A stretch of DNA of 64,000 nucleotides from Methylobacterium sp. WL1 (GCF_008000895.1 NZ_CP042823.1:5602501-5666500); one strand, 5' to 3'. Positions 7,745 through 17,254 are shown, counted from the first letter of the stretch. The notes: generated by a model not told the origin, from the letters alone. Translations and numbers: made by a program.

Positions 7745-9298
7745 TTACAGGAACTTCAGCGGGTCGGTCTCGGGCGGGGGCGGGGCCACGTCGTTGCGGT
7801 TCCACCAGCCGCCGCCGAGCGCCACGAACAACGCCGCGCTGTCGCCGTACTGGGTGGCGCGGGCGGCCGCCGAGGTGACCAGCGCCGAGAGGTAGCCCTG
7901 CTGGGCGATCAGCACCTGGGTCGAGGTGACGGCGCCGGCCGTGTATTGCTTGCGGATCAGCCCGAGGCTCTGGTTGGTCGCGCTGACCGCGGCATCGGCG
8001 GCGGCCACCGCCTTGGCGTCGGCCTGGAGCGCCCGCAGGGCGTCGGCGACGTTCTGGAACGCGGTGATCACCGTCGCCTTGTACTGCGCCTGGGCTTGGG
8101 TCAGCGTCTCCTCGGCTGCCCTCTGGCGGCGGAACAGGGTGCCGGCGTCGAAGATCGGCGCCGTCGCCTGGCCGATGATCGTGAAGAACGCCGCCCCGGG
8201 ATTGGCGACCTGCGCCAGCCGCACCGCGCTGGACCCGCCGGTGGCGGTCAGAGTGAATTGCGGCAGGCGGTTGGCCACGGCGACGCCGACGCTCGCGCTC
8301 GCCTGCTGCACCAAGGCCTCGGCCGCCTTCACGTCGGGGCGCTGCTGCACGAGGCGTGAGGGCAGGCTGACCGGGAGCCTTGTCGGGAGCCGCAGGGCCG
8401 AGAGCTGGAAGGTCTCCGCGATCTCGTTGGAGGGCAGGCGCCCGGCCAGCGCCGTGAGGAGGTTGCGCTGCTGCGCCAGCTGCTTCTCCAGCGGCGGCAG
8501 CAATTGCTGCGACAGGGCCAGGGCGGCCTGCTGCTGGACCACGTCGGCTCCGGCGATCTGGCCCAGCGAGAGCTGCTTGTTGAACAGCTGCAGCACCTCG
8601 GTCTGTGCCTGGATAACCTTGCGGGTGGCGTCGATCTGCGCCCGCAGCGCCGCCTCCTGGATGGCGGCGGCGACGACGTTGCCGGTGAGGCTGAGATAGG
8701 CCGCCTCCAGCTGGAAGCGCTGGTTCTCGGTGGTCGCCTCAAGCGATTCGATCTGCCGGCGGTTCCCGCCGAACACGTCGGGATTGTACGAGACCACGGC
8801 CTGCGGCGTGTACAGGCTGTAGAGGTACCGAGACTCGTTGTTGAGCGGCGATTGCAGGTCGAGGCCCGGTGCCAGGACGCCTTGGGCCTGCGGGGTCGCG
8901 GACAGGCTTGGATAGAGCGTGCCCTTCTGGGCCAGCACGTTCTGCTGCGCGATCCGCAGCGACGCCTGCGCGGCCTCTAGATTCGGGTTGTTCGCCAGCG
9001 CCTGCTCGACCAGCTGGTTCAGCGCCTTGGAGTGGAACAGCGTCCACCACTGCCCGGGGATGTCGGCGCCGGAGACGAAGCTCTGGTCCGCCGATCCGCC
9101 CTGTCGGGTGCGGATGTTGTCGGCGGCCGAGGGATTCTGGAGCGGCTCCTTGGTGTAGCGGCCCACCGGGGGCGCCTCGGGCGGCACGAAGTTCGGGCCG
9201 ACCGCACAAGCCGACAGGGACAAAGCCGATAGGGACACGGCCGCCGCCAGCATGATGGCCGCACGACCGCACCGATTCGGCGCCAACGCCACCATCAT
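7745..9298 (-). CDS. RND efflux outer-membrane lipoprotein (NodT/OprM family)
   Basis: 517 residues from the ATG at 9298 (a second ATG follows directly). The signal peptide ends in a lipobox-like LSLSAC, followed by VGPNFVPPEAP, typical of NodT-family outer-membrane factors. Two OEP repeats are recognisable (NPNLEAAQASLRIAQQNV and QRPDVKAAEALVQQASASVGVA). It forms the trimeric outer-membrane channel of a tripartite pump. It is the third gene of the adaptor-pump-channel operon; the 140-bp gap to the pump stop holds no other gene. A purine-rich RBS (GAGGGAGGGG) precedes the start. Confidence 0.92.
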   Translation of the reverse strand: MMVALAPNRCGRAAIMLAAAVSLSALSLSACAVGPNFVPPEAPPVGRYTKEPLQNPSAADNIRTRQGGSADQSFVSGADIPGQWWTLFHSKALNQLVEQALANNPNLEAAQASLRIAQQNVLAQKGTLYPSLSATPQAQGVLAPGLDLQSPLNNESRYLYSLYTPQAVVSYNPDVFGGNRRQIESLEATTENQRFQLEAAYLSLTGNVVAAAIQEAALRAQIDATRKVIQAQTEVLQLFNKQLSLGQIAGADVVQQQAALALSQQLLPPLEKQLAQQRNLLTALAGRLPSNEIAETFQLSALRLPTRLPVSLPSRLVQQRPDVKAAEALVQQASASVGVAVANRLPQFTLTATGGSSAVRLAQVANPGAAFFTIIGQATAPIFDAGTLFRRQRAAEETLTQAQAQYKATVITAFQNVADALRALQADAKAVAAADAAVSATNQSLGLIRKQYTAGAVTSTQVLIAQQGYLSALVTSAAARATQYGDSAALFVALGGGWWNRNDVAPPPPETDPLKFL

Positions 9299-9438
9299 GC
9301 CCCCGAAACCCCTCCCTCGGTAGAGCGTCCCGGCGGACGACCAAGTCAATCCGACGGTGCCGCGATCCTGTGCGCCGGAGCCGCGCTGTGGCGCCCGGGC
9401 CACGTGACGATGCCCGGCACGCGTCGCTCTCGCCCGGC

Positions 9439-12400
9439 TCATGCCGCCACCCGGTGCCCGGTCACGGCCCGCCCGTTCGGATTCGGGTGCCGCCGCGAGA
9501 ACAGCGAGATCAGCACCGGCACCACCACCAGGATCAGGTTGGGCGCCAGGATGATGCCGCCGACCACCACCAGGGCCAGGGGCTTCTGCACCTGCGAGCC
9601 GATGCCCGTGGAGATCGCCGCCGGCAGAAGGCCGACGCAGGCGGCCACGCAGGTCATCATCACCGGGCGCATCCGCACGATCGCGGCGTTCCACACCGCG
9701 TCCTTGCGCTGCCAGCCCTCGTCGAGCAGCTGGTTGTAGTAGGCCAAGAGGATCACGCCCTCCATGGTCGAGATGCCGAACAGCGCGATGAAGCCGATCG
9801 CCGCCGAGATCGAGAACGGCGTGCCGGTCAGTGCCAGCGCAAAGATGCCGCCGATCATCGCCATCGGGATCACCGACAGGGTCAGCAGCATGTCCGCCAC
9901 GGACGAGAAGTTGATGAACAGCAGCAGCGCGATCAGCACCAGGGTGACCGGCACGACCAGGCTGAGGCGGGTCGCGGCGTCCTTCAGGTTGGTGAACTGC
10001 CCGACCCACTCCATCCGGTAGCCCGGCGGCAGGTCCACCGCCTCGGCGACCTTGCGCTGCGCCTCGATCACCGCGCTGCCGAGGTCGCGCCCGCGCACCG
10101 AGAACTTCACCGGGATGTAGCGCTCCTGGTCCTCGCGGTAGATGAACGAGGCGCCCGAGACGAGGTCGACATCGGCGATCTCGGAGAGCGGCACCTGGAT
10201 CACGCCGCCGTTGGGATTCTGGGCGCCCACCGCGATGTTGCGGATCCCGGCCAGCGACGAGCGGTATTCCTTGGCCAGCCGCACCCGCATGGAGAAGTGC
10301 CGGTCGGAGCCGTACTCGTAGAGGTCGCCCGCGGTCTGGCCGCCGATCGCCGCCTGGATCGTGGTGTTCACGTCGCCGATCGAGAGGCCGTAGCGGGCCG
10401 CCTTGTGGCGGTCGACGTCGATCCGCACGGTCGGCTGGCCGAGCGATTCGAACACCGCCAGGTCGGTGATGCCGGGCACGGTGGCCAGTGCCGCCTTGAC
10501 CGCGTTGGCGGTCTTGGTGAGCTGGGCGAGGTCGCTGCCGTAGATCTTGACCGAGTTCTCGCCCTTCACGCCCGAGGCCGCCTCTTGGACGTTGTCCTCG
10601 ATATATTGCGAGAAGTTGAACTCGATCCCCGGAAACTCGGCTTCGAGCTTCTTGCTCAGGTCGTGGATCAGGCTGTCCTTGTCGAGGCCCTTGCGCCATT
10701 GGTCGATCGGCTTGAGCGGCGCCAGGATCTCGACGTTGAAGAACCCGGTGGCGTCGGTGCCGTCGTTGGGCCGGCCCTGGTGCGAGATCACCGTGACGAC
10801 CTCCGGGACGTCCTGGAAGATCTTGCGCAGGCTCTGGACGTAGTCGTTGCCGGCCTCCAGCGAGATCGAGGACGGCATGGTGCCGCGCACGTAGAGGTTG
10901 CCCTCTTCGAGGCGGGGCAGGAATTCCAGGCCGAGGTTCCGGGCCGCCAGCCCCGAGGCCAGCAGCACCACCAGCATCACCGAGAGCGCCAGCACCCGGT
11001 TCTTGAGGCCGAAGGCCAGGATGCGCTCGTGCCCGGCCCGCAGGACCCGCACGATCAGGGTGTCGCGCTCCTCGAGCTTCTTCGGCAGGATGAGCGCCGA
11101 GAGGGCCGGCGAGACCGTGAACGTCGCCAGCAGGCCGCCGACCAGCGCGTAGGCGTAGGTCTTGGCCATCGGCCCGAAGATGTGGCCCTCGACCCCGCTC
11201 ATCGTGAACAGCGGCAGGAAGCCGACGATGATGATGATCGCCGAGAAGAAGATCGCCCGGTTCACCTCGACACCGGCGATCGCGATGATGCCGAGCCGGC
11301 CTTCGAGCTCCCCGGGCGCCTTCTGACCCTCGGAATGCTCGGGCTCGGCGAGGTGCCGGAACACGTTCTCGACCATGATCACCGTCGCGTCGACGATCAG
11401 GCCGAAATCGATCGCGCCGAGCGACAGGAGGTTGGCCGAATCGCCCCGCACCACCAGGATCAGGATCGCGAAGCCCAGGGCGAACGGGATCGTGGCCGCC
11501 ACGATGATCGCGCTGGTGAGCGACCCGAGGAACAACCACTGCACGATGAACACCAGCACGACCCCGAAGACGAGGTTGTGCATCACCGTATGGGTCGTGG
11601 TGTGGATCAGGCCCGACCGGTCGTAGATCCGCTCGATCTTCACGTCGGGCGGCAGGATCGTCGAGGTGTTGATCTTGTCGATCTCGGCCTCGACCCGCTG
11701 CAGCGTCGGCAGGCTCTGGCCGCCGCGGCTCATCAGCACGATGCCCTCGACCACGTCGGACTGGTCGTCGTGGCCGACGATGCCGAGCCGCGGCGCGTTC
11801 GACACGCGCACCTCCGCCACGTCCCGCACCAGCACCGGCGTGCCGTTGACGAGGCTAATCATCGTGTCCCGGATGTCGTCCATGTCGCGGATCAGGCCGA
11901 TGCCGCGCACCACCGCGGATTGCTGGCCGACATTCAGCGTCTGGCCGCCGACGTTGATCGAGGCGTTGTTCAGCGCCGTGGTCAGCTGGACCAGGGTCAG
12001 GCCCTGGGCCTGGAGGCGGTTCAGGTCGACCGCGACCTCGTATTCCTTGGCCTTGCCGCCGAACGCGGTCACGTCGGTGACGCCCGGGATCGCCTTGAAC
12101 CGCCGCTGCAGCACCCAGTCCTGCAGGGTCTTCATGTCCATGGGCGAGTAGCCCGCCGGGCCGACCAGCTTGTAGCGCATGATCTCGCCCACCGGGCTCG
12201 TCGGCGAGATCTGCGGCGTGGCGCCGTTGGGCAGGGGCGGGGCCTGCGACAGGCGATTGAGCACCCGCTGCAGCGCCTGTTCGTACGTGTACTCGTAGTT
12301 GAACTGGACCTTCACGTCGGACAGGCCGAACAGCGAGATCGTCCGCACCACCTGGGCGTTGGGGATGCCGGCGAGCGCCACCTCCAGGGGAATGGTGATG

Positions 12401-12588
12401 TAGCGCTCGATCTCGTCGGCGGATTGGCCCGGGTTCTGGGTGATCACGTCGACCAGCGGCGGCACCGGGTCGGGATAGGCCTCGATGTTGAGCTGCGTAT
12501 AGGCGCCGTAGCCGATGCCGAGCATCACCACGAACAGCAGCACGACCAGCACGCGCTGGCGCAGCGAGAAGACGATCAGGCTGTTCAT
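9439..12588 (-). CDS. Heavy-metal-type (HME/CzcA-like) RND efflux permease
   Basis: 1,049 residues, the size of RND pumps, with an N-terminal TM (VLVVLLFVVMLGIGYG), two large periplasmic loops and TM clusters after each. The TM4 region reads DFGLIVDATVIMVEN, matching the Asp/Asp/Glu proton-relay pattern of divalent-cation HME pumps of the CzcA class rather than drug-exporting HAE pumps. The likely role is proton-driven efflux of Zn, Co, Cd or Ni from periplasm and cytoplasm. It lies 15 bp after the adaptor gene. Exact metal specificity is inferred, not shown; a non-metal substrate is possible. Confidence 0.9.
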   Translation of the reverse strand: MNSLIVFSLRQRVLVVLLFVVMLGIGYGAYTQLNIEAYPDPVPPLVDVITQNPGQSADEIERYITIPLEVALAGIPNAQVVRTISLFGLSDVKVQFNYEYTYEQALQRVLNRLSQAPPLPNGATPQISPTSPVGEIMRYKLVGPAGYSPMDMKTLQDWVLQRRFKAIPGVTDVTAFGGKAKEYEVAVDLNRLQAQGLTLVQLTTALNNASINVGGQTLNVGQQSAVVRGIGLIRDMDDIRDTMISLVNGTPVLVRDVAEVRVSNAPRLGIVGHDDQSDVVEGIVLMSRGGQSLPTLQRVEAEIDKINTSTILPPDVKIERIYDRSGLIHTTTHTVMHNLVFGVVLVFIVQWLFLGSLTSAIIVAATIPFALGFAILILVVRGDSANLLSLGAIDFGLIVDATVIMVENVFRHLAEPEHSEGQKAPGELEGRLGIIAIAGVEVNRAIFFSAIIIIVGFLPLFTMSGVEGHIFGPMAKTYAYALVGGLLATFTVSPALSALILPKKLEERDTLIVRVLRAGHERILAFGLKNRVLALSVMLVVLLASGLAARNLGLEFLPRLEEGNLYVRGTMPSSISLEAGNDYVQSLRKIFQDVPEVVTVISHQGRPNDGTDATGFFNVEILAPLKPIDQWRKGLDKDSLIHDLSKKLEAEFPGIEFNFSQYIEDNVQEAASGVKGENSVKIYGSDLAQLTKTANAVKAALATVPGITDLAVFESLGQPTVRIDVDRHKAARYGLSIGDVNTTIQAAIGGQTAGDLYEYGSDRHFSMRVRLAKEYRSSLAGIRNIAVGAQNPNGGVIQVPLSEIADVDLVSGASFIYREDQERYIPVKFSVRGRDLGSAVIEAQRKVAEAVDLPPGYRMEWVGQFTNLKDAATRLSLVVPVTLVLIALLLFINFSSVADMLLTLSVIPMAMIGGIFALALTGTPFSISAAIGFIALFGISTMEGVILLAYYNQLLDEGWQRKDAVWNAAIVRMRPVMMTCVAACVGLLPAAISTGIGSQVQKPLALVVVGGIILAPNLILVVVPVLISLFSRRHPNPNGRAVTGHRVAA

Positions 12589-12603
12589 CGCCCGGGTTCC
12601 CGC

Positions 12604-13917
12604 TCAGGACGCCTTGTCGCCGGAGGCCGCCCGGTCGATGAACAGGGCCCCCCGGGTCACGATCTGATCGCCCGCATGCAGGCCGTCGACGACCTGCGCG
12701 TTGTCGCCGTTGATCACGCCGAGCTTGATGTCGCGCGCCTCCACGGCGCCGTCCTGGCGGGCCACCCACACATGGGTACGGTCGCCCTCGTACACGATCG
12801 CGGCGACCGGCACGCTCGGGCTCGGCTCGCCCTTGCCGGTGATGATCGTGTAGGTGGCGAACATTTCCGGGCGCAGCACCCGGTCGGGATTGTCGACCTC
12901 GCTGCGGACCGCGAGCCGCCGCGTGGCCGGGTCCAGGCTCGCGGCCATGTAGTTGACCCGCGCCTTGAACACCCGCGCCCCGAAGCCCGCCACCTTCGCC
13001 TCGACCTCCTGGCCGATGCGGATCTTCGGGATCTCGCTCTCGCGCACGTTGGCGACGAGCCACACCGTGGACAGGTCGCCGATCACGAAGACCGGGTCGC
13101 TGGAGGCGGAGAGGAACTGCCCGGTGCCGACCTTGCGCTGGACGATCGTGCCGGCGATCGGCGCCCGGATCTGGGTCTCGGGGCTGAGCCGGCCGTTCTT
13201 CTCGTAGGCGACGATCTCGGCGTCGGACTTGCCCAAAAGCCGCAGCCGGTTCCGCACGGCGTCGAGGGACGCCTCCGCGGTCTTCAGGTCGCTCTGCGCG
13301 GCGATGACGTCGTTCTGCGCCGACTGGTAGTCCTTCAGCGCCACCGCGTGGGCCTGGAACAGTTCCTGCTGGCGCGCCGCGATGGTCTGGTCGAGCTTCA
13401 GCAGGGCCTGCTGCTTCTGGAGATTGTTCAGGGCGGCCTGATAGTCGTTCTGCGCTTGGACCATGTCGGTGGCCTCCAGCGTCAGCAACACGTCGCCGGC
13501 CTTCACGTCGTCGCCCGCCCGGGCCAGCACCTTGGTCACCCGACCCGCGTAGGGCGAGACCACCGGCACGTTGTCATCGTCGTTGAGCGCGATGCGCCCC
13601 TCCGCGGAGCCCTCCGGGCGGAACATCTGAGTCGCCACAGGCAGGATCTCGAACGCGGCGCGCTGTTCCTTGCTCGGCCGGAACACCCGCTCCACCGTCC
13701 CGGCCTTCTCGGCCTCGATCCCCGCATCCGGGTTGCCCGATCCGAACAGCCCGGCGACGACGCCCGAGACGGCCTCGCGGGCGCGGTCCGAGACGGCCAG
13801 CGCCAGGCCGCCCGCGACCGCGATCAGCACGAGGACGATCAGGGGCCAGGGCGTGCGGCGCCGGCGCGCGGATGCGGCGCGGGCCTCATCCTGGTCCAGA
13901 GGATTGCGGGCGTCCAT
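12604..13917 (-). CDS. RND efflux periplasmic adaptor (CzcB/MFP family)
   Basis: 437 residues with one N-terminal TM (WPLIVLVLIAVAGGLALAV), a barrel-sandwich hybrid domain (VVSPYAGRVTKVLARAGDDV), a long alpha-hairpin (roughly residues 165-235, Gln/Ala-rich coiled coil), the return strand APIAGTIVQRKVGTGQFL, and beta-barrel/membrane-proximal domains. It bridges the RND pump and the outer-membrane lipoprotein. It is the first gene of the operon and faces cobW across 296 bp. No metal-binding N-terminal His/Met motif is evident before the TM. Confidence 0.9.
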   Translation of the reverse strand: MDARNPLDQDEARAASARRRRTPWPLIVLVLIAVAGGLALAVSDRAREAVSGVVAGLFGSGNPDAGIEAEKAGTVERVFRPSKEQRAAFEILPVATQMFRPEGSAEGRIALNDDDNVPVVSPYAGRVTKVLARAGDDVKAGDVLLTLEATDMVQAQNDYQAALNNLQKQQALLKLDQTIAARQQELFQAHAVALKDYQSAQNDVIAAQSDLKTAEASLDAVRNRLRLLGKSDAEIVAYEKNGRLSPETQIRAPIAGTIVQRKVGTGQFLSASSDPVFVIGDLSTVWLVANVRESEIPKIRIGQEVEAKVAGFGARVFKARVNYMAASLDPATRRLAVRSEVDNPDRVLRPEMFATYTIITGKGEPSPSVPVAAIVYEGDRTHVWVARQDGAVEARDIKLGVINGDNAQVVDGLHAGDQIVTRGALFIDRAASGDKAS

Positions 13918-14142
13918 AAGGTTGGTCTTCTGGGTCCGGGCGAGGGACCGGGATGGCAGATGAGGACAGGCTTCAGCCCAGACCCCGGCCGTTTCATGGT
14001 GATCGGAGTCGCTTTTCGAGGCGTGCCATCCGGGCTGAGGTCCCGGACGGCACCACGTGCCTAGAGCAAAGCTTGGCTGATCCGCAATCGATCGGGGGGC
14101 CAGGTCGCGAAACCGTGTGGCTCCGTCTTCCTTCGCTGGGAT

Positions 14143-14159
14143 TTGTTACAATATGACAA
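14143..14159. promoter_or_regulatory. Zur-like palindrome upstream of the CobW-family gene
   Basis: An AT-rich interrupted palindrome, TTGTTACAATATGACAA, stands out in a GC-rich intergenic region 54 bp upstream of the cobW start. Half-sites TTGTTA and TGACAA pair at five of six positions. It resembles alphaproteobacterial Zur operators (GTTATAATATAAC type), and COG0523 genes are commonly Zur-repressed. It could equally be another FUR-family or unrelated operator. Confidence 0.5.
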
Positions 14160-14213
14160 CGCTCCCGGGCCAGAAACCCGATCCGTCCCGCAGATCCGAT
14201 CGAAGAATCCGCC

Positions 14214-15215
14214 ATGACCGACATGAGTTCTGCTTCCGCCCCATCCGGTTCGACCGCCGGCAAGATCCCGGTCACCGTGCTCACCGGCTATCTCGGCGCC
14301 GGCAAGACCACGCTGCTCAACCGGATCCTTACGGAAAACCATGGCAAGCGTTACGCCGTGATCGTCAATGAGTTCGGCGAGATCGGTATCGACAACGACC
14401 TCGTCGTCGGCGCGGACGAGGAAGTGTTCGAGATGAACAACGGATGCGTCTGCTGCACCGTGCGCGGCGACCTGATCCGGATCATGGACGGCCTGGTCAA
14501 GCGGCGGGGCAAGTTCGACGCAATCATCGTCGAGACCACCGGGCTGGCCGACCCGGCCCCGGTCGCCCAGACCTTCTTCGTCGACCAGGATGTCGGCGAC
14601 GCCGCCCGCCTCGACGCCGTGGTGACGGTGGCGGACGCCAAGTGGCTGTCCGACCGCCTCAAGGACGCCCCGGAGGCGAAGAACCAGATCGCTTTCGCGG
14701 ACGTGATCCTGCTCAACAAGAGCGACCTCGTCTCGCCGGAAGATCTGGACCGGGTCGAGGCCGAGATCCGCGGCATCAACCCGCTGGCCAAGCTCCACCG
14801 CACGCAGAACTGCGCCGTGCCCCTTGAAGCCGTGCTGGAGCGCAACGCGTTCGACCTCGACCGAATCCTCGAGGTGGAGCCGGATTTCCTGGAGTCGGGC
14901 CACCATCACCATCACGATTCCGAGATCCAGTCGGTCTCGGCCAAGATCGACGGCGAGGTCGATCCGGAGAAGTTCATGCCCTGGATCTCGAACCTGACCC
15001 AGGTTCAGGGACCGGACATCCTGCGCTGCAAGGGCATCGTGGCCTTCCCCAACGAGCCGAAGCGCTTCGTCTTCCAGGGCGTGCACATGATCCTCGACGG
15101 CGACGTCCAGGGGGATTGGCGCCCGGACGAGAAGCGGGTCTCCCGGGTGGTGTTCATCGGCCGCAACCTCGATCCGGTGGCGATCCGCCAGGAATTCGAA
15201 GCCTGCCGGGCCTGA
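14214..15215 (+). CDS. COG0523/CobW-family GTP-dependent metallochaperone
   Basis: 333 residues. The Walker [10 protein letters not shown] lies at residues 25-33, the family-defining CxCC metal motif (CVCC) at 78-81, and an NKSD GTPase specificity motif near 165. A HHHHHD histidine run at 230-235 sits between the GTPase and C-terminal CobW domains, a common metal-sensing or delivery feature. Such proteins deliver Zn (or Co/Fe in other branches) to client enzymes, often under Zn starvation. It is not in a cobalamin cluster, so a Zn role is favoured over CobW proper. It is divergent from the metal-efflux operon, with a Zur-like site upstream. Confidence 0.9.
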   Translation: MTDMSSASAPSGSTAGKIPVTVLTGYLGAGKTTLLNRILTENHGKRYAVIVNEFGEIGIDNDLVVGADEEVFEMNNGCVCCTVRGDLIRIMDGLVKRRGKFDAIIVETTGLADPAPVAQTFFVDQDVGDAARLDAVVTVADAKWLSDRLKDAPEAKNQIAFADVILLNKSDLVSPEDLDRVEAEIRGINPLAKLHRTQNCAVPLEAVLERNAFDLDRILEVEPDFLESGHHHHHDSEIQSVSAKIDGEVDPEKFMPWISNLTQVQGPDILRCKGIVAFPNEPKRFVFQGVHMILDGDVQGDWRPDEKRVSRVVFIGRNLDPVAIRQEFEACRA

Positions 15216-15216
15216 T

Positions 15217-15250
15217 CGAATGCCGCCCGGCTGGACCCGGGCGGCATTCG
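15217..15250 (+). terminator. Strong hairpin after the CobW-family gene
   Basis: A perfect 14-bp stem (CGAATGCCGCCCGG at 15217-15230 pairing with 15237-15250, 6-nt loop ctggac) starts two bases after the cobW stop codon. No T-tract follows, as is frequent in high-GC genomes; it probably ends or stabilises the cobW transcript. Confidence 0.65.
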
Positions 15251-15316
15251 CCGGCGTGTCGCGGTTCCGCGCCGTCGGCGGCCGCGGGGTGACGGCGCAG
15301 CGCTCACAAGCACTTG

Positions 15317-15379
15317 TATAGCGATCGATTGTCGGAGCGAATGTCCTCGATATAGCGTATCGATACGGATCGATATCGA
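15317..15379. promoter_or_regulatory. Clustered TATAGCG / ATCGAT palindromes upstream of exported protein
   Basis: Two TATAGCG repeats (15317 and 15351, 34 bp apart) are each followed by ATCGAT-containing sequence; the second overlaps a perfect palindrome CGTATCGATACG (15356-15367), and another perfect one, TCGATATCGA, lies at 15370-15379. The cluster ends 16 bp before the start codon of the next gene, so it overlaps the probable promoter and leader. The regulator is unknown. Confidence 0.4.
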
Positions 15380-15395
15380 CGCGGGGGATTTCGCC

Positions 15396-15875
15396 ATGGT
15401 ACGTCTACTTCTGACCGCCGCCATACTTGCTGGCAGCACCGGATTGCTCGTCACGCCGGCGGCGGCCCTGTCCGCCAAGGATTGCTCGACCAAGTATCAG
15501 GCCGCCAAGCAGGCCGGGACGCTCAACGGCCAGAAGTGGAACGACTTCCGCAAGGCGGAATGCGGGGCCGAGGCGTCGAACACGACGGCCAACACGGTGC
15601 CGAATCCCGTGGCACCCGGTGCGACGAAGTCCGCGGCCCCGGCCCCCACGCCGCAAGCCCCGGCCGCGAGATCGACGGCGGCCCCGGCCGGGACGGCCGC
15701 CTATCCGTCCGCCGTCGATCCGAAATATGCGAGCGAATCCGCCGGGAAGGCGCGGATGCATACCTGCCTCGACAGCTACAACGCGGCCAAGGCCGCCGGG
15801 ACGCTGGGCGACGCGAAATGGATCCAGAAGGGCGGCGGCTTCTACTCGGTCTGCAACAAGCGGCTGAAGGGCTGA
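15396..15875 (+). CDS. Small exported protein with two Cys-flanked repeats, function unknown
   Basis: 159 residues. An N-terminal signal peptide (LLLTAAILAGSTGLLVTPAAALS) precedes two similar modules: CSTKYQAAKQAGTLNGQKW near residue 30 and CLDSYNAAKAAGTLGDAKW near 125, each ending at a second Cys. A Pro/Ala-rich linker joins them. The repeat resembles short PsiF-like Cys-repeat periplasmic proteins, but the resemblance is too weak for a name. Each module probably forms one intramolecular disulfide. An SD-like GGGGGAT precedes the ATG. It is a free-standing gene. Confidence 0.8.
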   Translation: MVRLLLTAAILAGSTGLLVTPAAALSAKDCSTKYQAAKQAGTLNGQKWNDFRKAECGAEASNTTANTVPNPVAPGATKSAAPAPTPQAPAARSTAAPAGTAAYPSAVDPKYASESAGKARMHTCLDSYNAAKAAGTLGDAKWIQKGGGFYSVCNKRLKG

Positions 15876-15991
15876 CGCCACCCGCCGAGAGGAACGGGTC
15901 CGCCCGTAGGCGCAGCCGATTCTCAACCATTGGATGTCATGGCTACCGGATGTGCGGGCCCGAGTAACCGGCCCGCGGAGTCCGCGTATCC

Positions 15992-17254
15992 ATGGCTCAG
16001 ACCGCAGCGCCCGCAATCCCGGTCCCGTCGGGATTGCCCGCCGGGATCCCGCTCCTCGGGGTCATCCGGGGGCTGGCCATGGCGCTGTTTGCCGCCTTCA
16101 TCTTCTTCGCCTGCTTCGCGTTCTCGGAAACCTCGCCCTACGACGCGGTGGCGATCCCCACGATCCTGCTGTGGCTCTGCCTCGGCGTGCGCCTGCACCG
16201 TGGGGCGGTACCGCTGCTCGCGCTGCTGCTGCTCTACCTGGTGGCGATCGTCACGGCGCTGTTCCCGTACCTGAACGAGGAGTTCCCGGTCACCTGGACG
16301 ATCCAGCTGATCTACCTCGTGATCACCTGCGTGTTCTTCGCGATGTTCTTCTCGGAGGACACGCACGCCCGCATGGAGCTGGCGCTGAAGGCCTACACGG
16401 TGAGCTGCGTGTTCTCCGCGGCGCTCGGCATCGTCGGCTACCTGCAATGGCTCGGCATCGAGGACCTGTTCTACAAGTACGACCGGGCCTCCGGCACCTT
16501 CCAGGACCCGAACGTGTTCGGCTCGTTCCTGACGCTCGGCGCCCTGTACCTGATGCACAGCCTGCTCACCGGCAGCGCCCGGCGCCCGCTGGTAGCGCTG
16601 GCCGGGCTGCTGATCATTTTGGCCGGCATCTTCCTGTCGTTCTCGCGCGGCTCCTGGGGCGGCAGCGTCGTCGCCGTGCTGCTGATGGTCGGCTCGGTCT
16701 ACGCCGGCAGCGGCTCCGTCCGGCTGCGCCGCCGCATCGTGCTCCTGACGCTCGCTACATTGGTGCTCGCCACGATCGCCGTGATCGGCCTCCTGTCGGT
16801 CGAGCACGTGCACAAGATGTTCGAGACCCGGGCGGCCCTGACCCAGGATTACGACCAGGGCGAGACCGGCCGTTTCGGCAACCAGGTCCGTGGGTTGGCG
16901 ATGCTGCTGGAGCGCCCGTTCGGGATGGGGCCGATGCACTGGCGGTTGGTCTTCGGTCTCGAGCCCCACAACTCCTATATCGGCTCGTTCGCCAACGGCG
17001 GCTGGCTCGGCGGGGTGGTGTTCATCGGCCTAGTCCTGGCAACCAGCTTCGTGGGCTTCCGCCTGCTGGTGCGGCCATCGCCCGTCCGGGCGCATGCCCA
17101 GATCGTCTGGCCGGCCCTGCTGATGTTCTTTCTCCAGGCGTTCCAGATCGACATCGAGAAGTGGCGCCACGTCTACATGATGCTCGGGATGGTCTGGGCG
17201 CTGGAGGCGGCCCGGCTGCGCGCCCCCTGGATCGGCGGAACCGGCCGCCCGTGA
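15992..17254 (+). CDS. O-antigen ligase/polymerase-like membrane protein (Wzy/WaaL family)
   Basis: 420 residues with about ten to twelve hydrophobic segments and a periplasmic loop bearing SFSRGSWGG (an 'SRG' motif common in this family) and later RGLAMLLERPFGMGP, then HNSYI near residue 330, matching the conserved Wzy_C pattern ending in 'HN'. Members polymerise or ligate polysaccharide to lipid carriers in the inner membrane. No LPS biosynthesis genes are adjacent, so whether it acts on O-antigen, exopolysaccharide or a protein acceptor is open. The ATG at 15992 has no obvious SD. Confidence 0.82.
   Translation: MAQTAAPAIPVPSGLPAGIPLLGVIRGLAMALFAAFIFFACFAFSETSPYDAVAIPTILLWLCLGVRLHRGAVPLLALLLLYLVAIVTALFPYLNEEFPVTWTIQLIYLVITCVFFAMFFSEDTHARMELALKAYTVSCVFSAALGIVGYLQWLGIEDLFYKYDRASGTFQDPNVFGSFLTLGALYLMHSLLTGSARRPLVALAGLLIILAGIFLSFSRGSWGGSVVAVLLMVGSVYAGSGSVRLRRRIVLLTLATLVLATIAVIGLLSVEHVHKMFETRAALTQDYDQGETGRFGNQVRGLAMLLERPFGMGPMHWRLVFGLEPHNSYIGSFANGGWLGGVVFIGLVLATSFVGFRLLVRPSPVRAHAQIVWPALLMFFLQAFQIDIEKWRHVYMMLGMVWALEAARLRAPWIGGTGRP

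Noticed and set aside
7745..11539. Outer-membrane factor frame extended to 1,264 residues
   Set aside because: The frame is open upstream through the pump gene, but only the part from 9298 has a signal peptide/lipobox and family similarity.
9370..14064. A 1,564-codon open frame on the + strand
   Set aside because: It runs antisense through the RND pump and adaptor genes. High GC makes antisense frames long; the translation is an Arg/Asp/His/Gln-rich shadow with no domain.
14901..14918. Five-histidine run in the CobW-family protein taken as an engineered tag
   Set aside because: His-rich loops at this position are natural in COG0523 metallochaperones, and the run is internal and flanked by family sequence.
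14214..15215. Cobalamin biosynthesis CobW
   Set aside because: No cobalamin genes adjoin it. The Zur-like box and metal efflux neighbours fit the zinc branch of COG0523 better.
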